A DNA stretch of 60,829 bases, taken from positions 1 to 60,829 of the forward strand of contig JAKPQA010000114.1 in NCBI GenBank assembly GCA_029547025.1, read 5' to 3'. The notes under the pieces are model-generated. The model saw only the letters and a program-made list of their open reading frames with translations, had not been told where the DNA came from and made no database searches. This document shows positions 36,769 through 43,980 of this stretch, in pieces; positions within the stretch are counted from its first letter, which is position 1; each line of letters opens with the position of its first letter. Both the position numbers and the translations under genes were made by a program. Source of the stretch: Armatimonadota bacterium. GTDB taxonomy: Bacteria; Armatimonadota; Zipacnadia; UBA1398; JAKPQA01.

Positions 36769-37107
36769 CTAGGCCTCGTTCTCGACCGCGTCGATCTGTG
36801 CGCGCAGCGCCTCGAGCTGACGTGCGAGAACCTCTGCCTGTCCCCGCAGGAACTGGAGCCGCGTTGCCTTGTCCACAGGGGCGCCCTGGAAGCCCGCGGA
36901 ACCTGCGGCCCCGGGGAAACCCATGCCGCCGCCCCAGGCGCCCTGGCCCATGAAGGCTCCGCCACCGACCCAAGGGGCCTGACCCGTAAGCAGGTACTGC
37001 GCGCACGGCCCCAGGCCCGTCGGGCTCCGTCCGACCCAACCCGGGCTGTAACCGAACCGCATCCAACCCGGCAAGCCCGTCGCGTAGTACATGTTCCTGT
37101 GCCTCAT
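36769..37107 (-). CDS. DUF5320-type protein
   Basis: The ATG at 37107 follows AAAGGAGAGG with 6 bases spacing. The 112-residue product is Gly/Met/aromatic-rich (YYATGLPGWMRFGYSPGW, WVGGGAFMGQGAWGGG) and ends in a coiled-coil helix (TRLQFLRGQAEVLARQLEAL and QIDAVENEA). This is the DUF5320 pattern: Gly-rich start plus C-terminal helix. The family is nearly always encoded beside NifX-like and MinD-like genes, as here. It lacks the M-P-x-G-D-G-T-G-P-x-G start of many members, so it is a divergent one. Function unknown. Confidence 0.72.
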   Translation of the reverse strand: MRHRNMYYATGLPGWMRFGYSPGWVGRSPTGLGPCAQYLLTGQAPWVGGGAFMGQGAWGGGMGFPGAAGSAGFQGAPVDKATRLQFLRGQAEVLARQLEALRAQIDAVENEA

Positions 37108-37160
37108 GATGATCCTCTCCTTTCCATTCCCAATGCCATCGATTGGTAGGGGCCCTCCAT

Positions 37161-37490
37161 CTAGTGGTCGCACGCGCTGGGGCCGGTCTCCAGCTGCCCT
37201 GCCACGAAGCGAGCCAGCACTTCGTCCACCGGCCCGGAAACGCCAACCACTGGCTCGATCCCGTGGTCGTGGAACAGCCCGACCGCCCGGGGACCCATCC
37301 CGCCCGCGATCACGACTTGCACCCCGTGGGAGTGGAGCAGTGTGGGCAGCACCCCTGGCTCGTGTCCGGGGTTCTCCAGAACGGTCAGTGCCGTGACCTC
37401 GCCATTCTCAACATCCGCCAGAACATACCGTTCGCACCGCCCAAAGTGTGGTGAGACCTGTGACCCATCCGATGCCACTGCGACCTTCAC
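37161..37490 (-). CDS. NifX-family protein, first gene of the cluster
   Basis: The GTG at 37490 follows GGAGAG closely. The longer open frame reaching 37640 would include the promoter and is rejected. The 109-residue product is a minimal NifX fold: VKVAVASDGSQVSPHFGRCE, YVLADVENGEVTAL, HSHGVQVVIAGGMGPRAVGL and DHGIEPVVGVSGPVDEVL, with the conserved H-F-G-R-C metal-binding motif complete. It leads the operon and, with the paralogue at 36207, suggests an apo/holo scaffold pair for an unknown metal cluster. Confidence 0.88.
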   Translation of the reverse strand: MKVAVASDGSQVSPHFGRCERYVLADVENGEVTALTVLENPGHEPGVLPTLLHSHGVQVVIAGGMGPRAVGLFHDHGIEPVVGVSGPVDEVLARFVAGQLETGPSACDH

Positions 37491-37540
37491 ACAACCACTC
37501 TCCAGTCCACCCAAGGGTCTCTGCGCGCTTCCCGATCGGG

Positions 37541-37573
37541 GTGGCCGCCCAGGAATGGCAGTCGTGCGGCCAC
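37541..37573 (-). promoter_or_regulatory. inverted repeat in the leader of the NifX cluster
   Basis: GTGGCCGC (37541-37548) pairs perfectly with GCGGCCAC (37566-37573) around 17 bases. It lies in the roughly 90-base leader between promoter and first start codon. It could be an operator or an RNA hairpin. Confidence 0.35.
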
Positions 37574-37586
37574 TAAATGTCTCAAA

Positions 37587-37615
37587 CATATAGCACATCG
37601 GGGAATACATGTCAA
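37587..37615 (-). promoter_or_regulatory. consensus sigma70-type promoter of the NifX/MinD cluster
   Basis: TTGACA (37615-37610) and TATATG (37592-37587) are exactly 17 bases apart. This AT-rich block stands out from its GC-rich surroundings and sits upstream of the minus-strand cluster. Confidence 0.75.
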
Positions 37616-37712
37616 CCGATGACGGCGAATGCACGGGCACCGGGAGCGTAGGCGGTATTCAGGGCCGCGGGACGCTGCTGTGGTTGGATCGGCGACGATC
37701 CCGCCGAATCGC

Positions 37713-38513
37713 CTAGCGGTTCGCCTCGGCCTCGTAGGCTTTCATGGCAGCCAGCTCGCGCGGCAGATGGACGTCGTAGGGCTCCCAGTCGATCCACTCG
37801 CCGCTCAGGTACCCGTCCCACTCAGCTCCCTGCAGCAAATGGACGGCCCGGCGATGATCGATCTCGCCCCGGCCCATAGGCCTCAGATCGAGTGCCGATC
37901 CGATGGTGCCGTCGTGGAAGTGGACATGGCGGATCCACGGCAGCAGAGCGTCGAATGCGTCATCGATCGTCACTCTGGCCGTGCGCGCCGGATGCATGAT
38001 GTCCCAGTTGACCGCGATGGCCGGGCGCTCCACGCGCCGCATCACCGCAGCCACGTCGGTCGGCCGGCACCAGTCATCATGCGTTTCCATGCACACGGTG
38101 ACACCACATGCCTGGGCGTAGTCAGCCACGGTGGTGAGACAGTGCGCGACCTGGTCGATTGCCGCTTTGCGCGACACGCCCCCGGGGATCGGGCCGCCGA
38201 AGACGCGGATGCGCGGCGAGCCGACATCGGCGGCCAGGTCGATCGCCCGGCGCGTGAGCTCCACAGCCTCGCCGGACTTTGCCGGATCCGCATAGGTGCA
38301 CGACGTGGCGATGCAGCACAGCGCGACGCCGTGGTCCAGAGCTAACTGCCTTGCTTCCTTGCGGGCGGCGGGGCTCGCATCGAGCTCGATGCCATGGCGG
38401 TGGCCCGAGTCGATACGCGGCTCAACACCGTCGTAGCCCAGACGGCGGGCCAGGGCGAGCATGGGGCTGAGCTCGAGGTCGGGGCACGAGAAGCTCATGA
38501 AGGAGTACTTCAA
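37713..38513 (-). CDS. sugar phosphate isomerase/epimerase-like TIM-barrel protein
   Basis: TTG start at 38513 with GGGGGAAT upstream; the ATG at 38498 is an alternative. The 266-residue product is an AP-endonuclease-2/xylose-isomerase-like barrel. It shows SFSCPDLELSPMLALARRLG, YDGVEPRID, GVALCCIATSCTYADP, ADVGSPRIRVFGG, VTVCMETHDDW (metal-binding Glu), AVNWDIMHPAR (Asp), WIRHVHFHDGT (His) and a final GYLSGEWI with the fourth ligand Glu. All four expected metal ligands are therefore visible. It likely isomerises or epimerises a sugar or inositol derivative in the cytoplasm. It is divergent from the hydrolase at 38827. Confidence 0.87.
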   Translation of the reverse strand: MKYSFMSFSCPDLELSPMLALARRLGYDGVEPRIDSGHRHGIELDASPAARKEARQLALDHGVALCCIATSCTYADPAKSGEAVELTRRAIDLAADVGSPRIRVFGGPIPGGVSRKAAIDQVAHCLTTVADYAQACGVTVCMETHDDWCRPTDVAAVMRRVERPAIAVNWDIMHPARTARVTIDDAFDALLPWIRHVHFHDGTIGSALDLRPMGRGEIDHRRAVHLLQGAEWDGYLSGEWIDWEPYDVHLPRELAAMKAYEAEANR

Positions 38514-38826
38514 GGGTATTCCCCCAAGGCTCGAGGTCGCGAGCAGCCTGCGACCTGGCTTGGGCCACCCGGCACGCCCAAGACATTGGTAGTACTCGCT
38601 CCGGCCACCCGATCGCTAAGCATACCCTCTCTGAGGAGCCTGCGACTGACCATTCGTTCGCTTGCCCCGGGTTCATTGTCCACGGTGCCATCCAGGTTCC
38701 GATTTGGGTCTCGGATTTGTCGCCGCCAGCGACGAGCTGGTGTGTGGCCACGGGGGCAGGCATGGGCGCGCCGCCGGGCGAACACGCCGGCCAACGCAGT
38801 GGCCCGATCCCGGGAGGCATGTGACC

Positions 38827-39930
38827 ATGGACCTCACGCGCTGCGCGATCGCCGCCTTGTTGCTCGTGGCCGTGCCGATGAGCCCCGTCGTCGCCGACGC
38901 TGCCCCCGCAGCTTCGGCGGGCATCCGGGCCTTCTGCGTCGACTTCAACTGGTGGGGGCCGGGGGGCTTCGCGCCACCCGGCACCTTCGCGCGAGCGGAT
39001 CCGGAGCAGCACCTGGCCTGGTACCGCGCTCTCGGCGCCAACGTGATCCAGACCTTCTGCGTGTCCTGCGACGGGTATGCGTGGTTCAGGGGCAGGGTCG
39101 CGCCCGTACAGCCGGGCATGCGGGGTGATTTCCTGCGCGAGCTGGCCGACCTCGGCCACCAACACGGCATGAAGGTCATGGGCTACTTCTGCGTCGGCGC
39201 CAACCGCTACTGGGGAGAGCAGCACCCGGAGCTGAGCCACGGCGCCCCCAGCGCGATCCACATTCCGCTCACGAAGGAGTATCTGCAGTACCTGTGCGAC
39301 ACCATTCGGGACGCCCTCCGGCGAACGGAGATCGACGGGTTCATGATCGACTGGGTGTTCAACCCCGAGCCCGAGGGCGAGTGGCTCGAGTGCGAGCGAC
39401 GCATGTATGTCGAGCTTTTCGGCAAGCCATTCCCTGGGGCCGCCGGGGTCGATGCCGAGGAGAAGGTCGAGTTCGGCCGCCGAGCTGTTGATCGTGCCTG
39501 GCAGCGGATCCGCCGCGCCGCCAAGAGCGCCAAGCCCGACTGCGTCATCTGGCTCAGTTCGCACGATCTTGCGAACCCGCAACAGAAGAACTCGCGCCTG
39601 GTGCGAGAAGTCGACTGGCTGATGACCGAGGGCCCGTCGAGGGAGTTGCTGGACGTCGCCCGCGCCGCCGTTGGGCCGCACGCCCAGGTGATCCAGTGCG
39701 TGTGCGGCTGGGGGGCGCAGCACCCAGCCGGCAAGCTCCTCGCCGACTACGCCTGTCTGGGCATCGGCTTCTACGGGTTCGCCATGCCCTGGCCGGAGAC
39801 AACGCTGCCGCCGACGTTCGAGCAAGCCGATGCGGCGTCGGGCGGCGATGCCGGCATCGCCGAGCGTCTGCGTGGCAACGCGCGGAACATCGAAGAGATG
39901 CGGCAGGCGTGGACGGGAGCGATCCACTGA
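38827..39930 (+). CDS. secreted TIM-barrel protein, putative glycoside hydrolase
   Basis: The ATG at 38827 follows GGGAGG with 10 bases spacing. The 367-residue product has a signal peptide (CAIAALLLVAVPMSPVVA). The barrel shows AFCVDFNWWGPGG, YRALGANVIQTFCVSCDGY, GMKVMGYFCVGANRYWG, IDGFMIDWVFNPEPEGEW and VDWLMTEGPSREL. The I-D-G-F-M-I-D-W strand with its Asp and the later E-G pair resemble GH29/alpha-amylase-like retaining hydrolases. It is probably a member of one of the uncharacterised hydrolase families common in this lineage. Substrate unknown. It precedes the UroD-like and ABC transporter genes by 185 bases. Confidence 0.65.
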   Translation: MDLTRCAIAALLLVAVPMSPVVADAAPAASAGIRAFCVDFNWWGPGGFAPPGTFARADPEQHLAWYRALGANVIQTFCVSCDGYAWFRGRVAPVQPGMRGDFLRELADLGHQHGMKVMGYFCVGANRYWGEQHPELSHGAPSAIHIPLTKEYLQYLCDTIRDALRRTEIDGFMIDWVFNPEPEGEWLECERRMYVELFGKPFPGAAGVDAEEKVEFGRRAVDRAWQRIRRAAKSAKPDCVIWLSSHDLANPQQKNSRLVREVDWLMTEGPSRELLDVARAAVGPHAQVIQCVCGWGAQHPAGKLLADYACLGIGFYGFAMPWPETTLPPTFEQADAASGGDAGIAERLRGNARNIEEMRQAWTGAIH

Positions 39931-40037
39931 GCTGCCACCTCTCTGCCGGAGTCCCTGCCCGTGCGGCGAGTGAGGCCACCGGCTACTTCCTCCCGGCGCC
40001 CCTCGGACAGGCTCAGGCGGAGGCGGTGAGCTCTTCA

Positions 40038-40058
40038 CCTCCCCCGTTCACGGGGAGG
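40038..40058 (+). terminator. short GC hairpin between genes
   Basis: CCTCCCC and GGGGAGG pair perfectly around a 7-base loop, between the hydrolase and the UroD-like gene. The sequence type (CCCCGTTCACGGGGAGG) is a dispersed repeat in many high-GC bacteria. Confidence 0.35.
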
Positions 40059-40115
40059 CTGGGAAGGGGCTGACCGACGTCAGCCATCCGGCCCCCGTCA
40101 AGAGGAGGCTCCACC

Positions 40116-41414
40116 ATGCTCCACGACCCGAGCCATCGCACGCCACCGGCCCCGGCGGAGGAGATCCGCCTCACACCACACGACAAAGACGTGCTCCGCC
40201 GCCTGATCGCGGACGTTGCTGACATCGCCGCCCTTCCGATCCAGCGCGAGCGGGCGGAGCTGTGGCAGCGGCTGAACGACCTGGAATCGGTTCGCCCCAT
40301 GGTCTGGATCAACGAGATCCCCTGGCACGAGATGGACGTCGATGGCGAGCTGGCGGTGCGGACGGAACATCCCTGGGCACGCGACCTCGAGAGTCGCCTC
40401 CGCCAGACCCTCTACCAGTGGCGTCACCTGCCCGGCGACATGATCGTCTCCGACGCCATCGAGTGCCCGCTCGCCATTCACAGCACCGACTTCGGCATCA
40501 TCGAGGACGTTGACATCGTCACGACTGACGACGCCAACCCGGTCGTGTCGCGCCACTTCAGGATCCAGATCCGCCACCTGGAAGACCTCGAGAAGATTCG
40601 CATGCCGCACGTCACCCACAACCCCGACGCCACGGCGACCGCATACGCCACGATGTGCGACCTCTGCCAAGGCCTCATGCCCGTCCGGAAGGTGGGGCAG
40701 AGCCACATCTGGTTCACGCCGTGGGATTACCTCATTCGGTGGTGGGGGGTCACTGAGGCCATGCTCGACCTGCACGACCGTCCTGAGATGGTGCATGCTG
40801 CCGTGGATCGCATGGTAGCGGCGTGGATGACGGAGCTCGACCAGTTCGTCGAACAGAACCTGCTGTCGCTGGACTGCAACAACACGCGCGTCGGCTCCGG
40901 GGGCTACGGCTACACCCGGGAGCTGCCGGGGAGCGACTTCGATCCCGGCTGGGTCCGGCCCCATAACATGTGGGGCTGCTCGAACGCCCAGGCTTTCTCC
41001 CAGGTGTCGCCCGAGACCCACTGGGAGTTCGCCCTCAAGCACGAGATCCCATGGCTCTCGCGCTGGGGGCTCAACTACTACGGGTGCTGCGAGCCCCTCG
41101 ACGCCAAGATGGACATCCTTCGCCGGATCCCTCGTCTGCGGAAGATCTCGATGAGCTGCTGGGTCGATCTGGATCGCGCCGTCCGCAATGTGGGCCGGGA
41201 CTTCGTCATCAGCTACAAACCGAACCCCGCCTACCTGGCGGAGCACCGCTGGCGGCCGGAAGCCATGCGGGACGAGCTCCGCACGGCGCTCGAGAAGACC
41301 CGCGGATGCCACGTGGAGATCATTCTGAAAGACATCTCGACAGTCCGCTACCAGCCCCAGCGCCTGTGGGAGTGGGCAGCCATGGCCTCCGAACTGGTCA
41401 GCGAGCAGGCTTGA
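40116..41414 (+). CDS. uroporphyrinogen decarboxylase / cobamide methyltransferase-like protein
   Basis: The ATG at 40116 follows AAGAGGAGG. The 432-residue product is a URO-D superfamily barrel (MtaA/MtbA-like), seen from WRHLPGDMIVSDAIECPLAI, CDLCQGLMPVRKVGQSHIWF, DYLIRWWGVTEAMLDLHDRP (the G-x-x-x-x-x-x-D-x-P segment) and HEIPWLSRWGLNYYGCCEPL (strand with Cys pair). It ends with AYLAEHRWRPEAMRDELRTA and HVEIILKDISTV. Authentic HemE has other substrate-binding Arg/Asp residues. This member belongs to the long unassigned branch often linked to sugar transporters. It probably transfers a methyl group or acts on a cobamide-linked substrate. It starts an operon with the ABC transporter genes. 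Confidence 0.75.
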   Translation: MLHDPSHRTPPAPAEEIRLTPHDKDVLRRLIADVADIAALPIQRERAELWQRLNDLESVRPMVWINEIPWHEMDVDGELAVRTEHPWARDLESRLRQTLYQWRHLPGDMIVSDAIECPLAIHSTDFGIIEDVDIVTTDDANPVVSRHFRIQIRHLEDLEKIRMPHVTHNPDATATAYATMCDLCQGLMPVRKVGQSHIWFTPWDYLIRWWGVTEAMLDLHDRPEMVHAAVDRMVAAWMTELDQFVEQNLLSLDCNNTRVGSGGYGYTRELPGSDFDPGWVRPHNMWGCSNAQAFSQVSPETHWEFALKHEIPWLSRWGLNYYGCCEPLDAKMDILRRIPRLRKISMSCWVDLDRAVRNVGRDFVISYKPNPAYLAEHRWRPEAMRDELRTALEKTRGCHVEIILKDISTVRYQPQRLWEWAAMASELVSEQA

Positions 41415-41452
41415 GCGCCGGAGACCTCGAAGCCCACTCGTGGTGAGGTGCG

Positions 41453-42979
41453 ATGGCCCACGAGACCCCGGCGCTTCGCATGACAGGCGTCTCCAAGCGG
41501 TTCCCCGGCTCCCTGGCCGTGGATCACGTCGACTTCGAGGCGCGGGTTGGCGAAGTCCACGCGCTCATGGGCGAGAACGGTGCCGGCAAGTCGACACTCA
41601 TGCGAATCCTCGCTGGCTCCTTCGACGACTACACTGGCCAGGTCGAAGTCGGTGGCCGCCCGGTTACCCTGCACTCGCCTGCCGCGGCCCGAGACTGCGG
41701 CATCGCCATGATCTACCAGGAGCTCAGCCTGGCTCGCAAGAGGAGCATTGCCGAGAATGTCCTGGCAGGCCGCCTGCCTTGCCGCCGCTTCGGGTGGCTC
41801 GACACCGGAGCCATGCTCGAGCAAGCCCGTGCGTGCCTGGCCCGCGTCGGCCTCGACCTCGACCCGCGAACGCCGGTGGAGGAGATCAGCCAGCACGAGG
41901 CCCAACTGGTCGAGATCGCGCGCGCCCTGGGCCACGTGCCATGCATACTGGTCATGGATGAGCCCACTTCGGCCCTGTCGCGCGAGGAGGTCGACCGGCT
42001 GTTCGAGATCATCCTCAACCTGAAGCGCACGGGTCTCTCGATCGTGTACATTTCCCACCACCTTCCTGAGGTGTTTCGCGTCGCGGATCGCGTAACGGTC
42101 CTCCGCGATGGCAAGCGCGTCGGCACATACGAGATCGGAGATGTGACCCACGAGTCGCTGATCGAGGCCATGGTCGGCGGCGCGGCGAGCGAACACCAGA
42201 CGCACCGCGGCAGCAACCTGGGCGCGCCGCTGCTCCACGCGGAGCACCTCAGCCGGTACGGCTTCTTCCACGACGTGAACCTCACAGTCCACGAGGGAGA
42301 GATCGTCGGCATCGCGGGTCTCAATGGGGCCGGACGCACCGAGCTGGCGCGCGCAATGTGTGGGATTGACCCACTCGACGAGGGCCGCGTGGTCCTGAAC
42401 GGGGAGGCGTTGCGTCCCAGGAACGCCGAGGAGGCAATCCGGCGCGGTCTGGCCTATCTCACTGAGGACCGCAAGACCCAGGGCCTCGCCCTCGGGCTCC
42501 CGGTCGAGGAGAACATCGTGGCCGCCATCTGGGGCCGCCTCAGCCGCCGGGGCGTGTACCGCCGGACCGAGGGCCGGGCCGTCGCGTCGCGATGGGTGGA
42601 CGCCCTGCACATACAGCCACCCGACCTACGCCGCGAAGCCGGCCAGCTGTCGGGCGGGAACCAGCAGAAGGTACTCCTCGCCAAATGGCTCGCCACCGGC
42701 CCGAGAGTCCTGGTGCTCGACGAGCCGACGCGAGGGGTCGACGTCGGTGCCAAGGCGGCCATCCATCGCGCGATAGCTGACCTGGCCCGCCAGGGACGCG
42801 CCATTGTGCTCGTGTCCAGCGATCTGCCCGAGCTCGCCAGCCTCTCGCACCGCGCCATCGTGCTCCGTGAGGGACGAGTCATCGGTGAGCTCCGTGGCGA
42901 CGCTCTGACACCCGAGCGCATCCTCCTGGCAGCGAGCGGGCAACCGCCTCCGGCGATGGACGAGGAGGGGGCGACATGA
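41453..42979 (+). CDS. sugar ABC transporter ATP-binding protein (two-domain, RbsA/MglA type)
   Basis: The 508-residue product contains two ATPase halves. The first has GENGAGKST (Walker A), IYQELSLA (Q-loop), a weakened signature (ISQHEAQLVEIARAL) and LVMDEPTSALS. The second has the altered Walker A GLNGAGRTE, then LAYLTEDRKTQGL, a good LSGGNQQK signature and LVLDEPTRGVDVGAK. This asymmetry is normal for RbsA/MglA proteins. It powers uptake of a monosaccharide or similar compound. It overlaps the next gene by four bases (ATGA). Confidence 0.93.
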   Translation: MAHETPALRMTGVSKRFPGSLAVDHVDFEARVGEVHALMGENGAGKSTLMRILAGSFDDYTGQVEVGGRPVTLHSPAAARDCGIAMIYQELSLARKRSIAENVLAGRLPCRRFGWLDTGAMLEQARACLARVGLDLDPRTPVEEISQHEAQLVEIARALGHVPCILVMDEPTSALSREEVDRLFEIILNLKRTGLSIVYISHHLPEVFRVADRVTVLRDGKRVGTYEIGDVTHESLIEAMVGGAASEHQTHRGSNLGAPLLHAEHLSRYGFFHDVNLTVHEGEIVGIAGLNGAGRTELARAMCGIDPLDEGRVVLNGEALRPRNAEEAIRRGLAYLTEDRKTQGLALGLPVEENIVAAIWGRLSRRGVYRRTEGRAVASRWVDALHIQPPDLRREAGQLSGGNQQKVLLAKWLATGPRVLVLDEPTRGVDVGAKAAIHRAIADLARQGRAIVLVSSDLPELASLSHRAIVLREGRVIGELRGDALTPERILLAASGQPPPAMDEEGAT

Positions 42980-43980
42980 CGCAACCCGGACTCACGCCCT
43001 CCTCTGGGCCCGGCCTGCGGGTCCACCGCTGGCTCGGCCTCTGGGGCGTGTATCTCGTCGTTGCCCTCCTGCTGGCGATCGGCCGGACGCTATCGGCCGA
43101 CTTCCTCTCGGCCGACAGCCTGCTGCAGGTGGTCCGCGACGTGTCCATCCTCGGCATCGTGGCCGTCGGTGTGAGTCTCGTCACAGTCAGCGGACACTAT
43201 GTCGATCTGTCGATCCCCGCCATCATGGCCGTGTCGGGCATCGTCGCCGTCGCGCTGCTCCCAGCTGGGCTGGCCACGGCATTGATCGCCGCTCTCGCCG
43301 TGGGCGTGTTGCTGGGCCTCATCAACGGCACGGTGATCGGCTACCTCCGCCTGAACCCGATCATCTGGACCCTGGCTGCCCTGGCCGTCTTCGACGGCAC
43401 CACACGATGGGCGTACGGCGGCAAGTGGGTCTATGTCGACAAGAACACAGCCACTGGCGCCCTGTTCTCCCAGGTCTATCGGGGCAGCGTACTCGGCGTC
43501 GTGCCTGTGGCCGTCCTTCTCCTCGCAGTGTCGGCGGGCTTGAGCTACGTGCTGCTGCAACACACCGTGTTCGGCAAACGCCTCGCCCTCACCGGGGCCG
43601 CCTACGATGCCGCCCGGCTCACGGGGGTGCCGGTCCGGCGCGTGGTCATGCTGGCCTTCGTCTGGTCGGGCCTCATGGCTGCCGTGGCGGGCATCCTGAA
43701 GACGAGCCTGAACATGTACGGGGACGTCGAGATCGGCGCCACCTACGACTTCCAGGCCATCACCGCCGTGGTCCTGGGCGGCGTGGCGCTGGCCGGCGGA
43801 CGGGGCACCGTGGCCGGCGTCATCGGCGGCGTGCTGGCCATCGGCCTCCTGGGGAGGATCCTCCCGCTCATGCCCGGTGTCGGGCAGGATCAGCAGCTGG
43901 CCATCCGCGGGATGCTGTTCGTCATCATCGTGGCGCTGAGCTCCTACTTCATGCGTAAGGCGGGGCACCGTGAGAGCTGA
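42976..43980 (+). CDS. sugar ABC transporter permease (RbsC type)
   Basis: ATGA overlap with the ATPase gene. The 334-residue product has about nine to ten hydrophobic helices and the family motifs VSLVTVSGHYVDLSIPAIMA, LINGTVIGYLRLNPIIWTLA and GGVALAGGRGTVAGVIGGVL, the last being the EAA-like/G-G-x-G-T-V segment of RbsC permeases. It is expected to form the channel with the permease domain of the next gene. Its stop overlaps the next start by 11 bases. Confidence 0.92.
   Translation: MTQPGLTPSSGPGLRVHRWLGLWGVYLVVALLLAIGRTLSADFLSADSLLQVVRDVSILGIVAVGVSLVTVSGHYVDLSIPAIMAVSGIVAVALLPAGLATALIAALAVGVLLGLINGTVIGYLRLNPIIWTLAALAVFDGTTRWAYGGKWVYVDKNTATGALFSQVYRGSVLGVVPVAVLLLAVSAGLSYVLLQHTVFGKRLALTGAAYDAARLTGVPVRRVVMLAFVWSGLMAAVAGILKTSLNMYGDVEIGATYDFQAITAVVLGGVALAGGRGTVAGVIGGVLAIGLLGRILPLMPGVGQDQQLAIRGMLFVIIVALSSYFMRKAGHRES

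Noticed and set aside
36207-37490. Nitrogen fixation genes
   Set aside because: NifX-like proteins alone are not evidence. No nitrogenase structural or nifB/E/N genes are present in the window.
37491-37640. N-terminal extension of the first NifX-like gene
   Set aside because: The region contains a TTGACA/TATATG promoter and lacks family similarity; the GTG at 37490 with GGAGAG fits the fold start.
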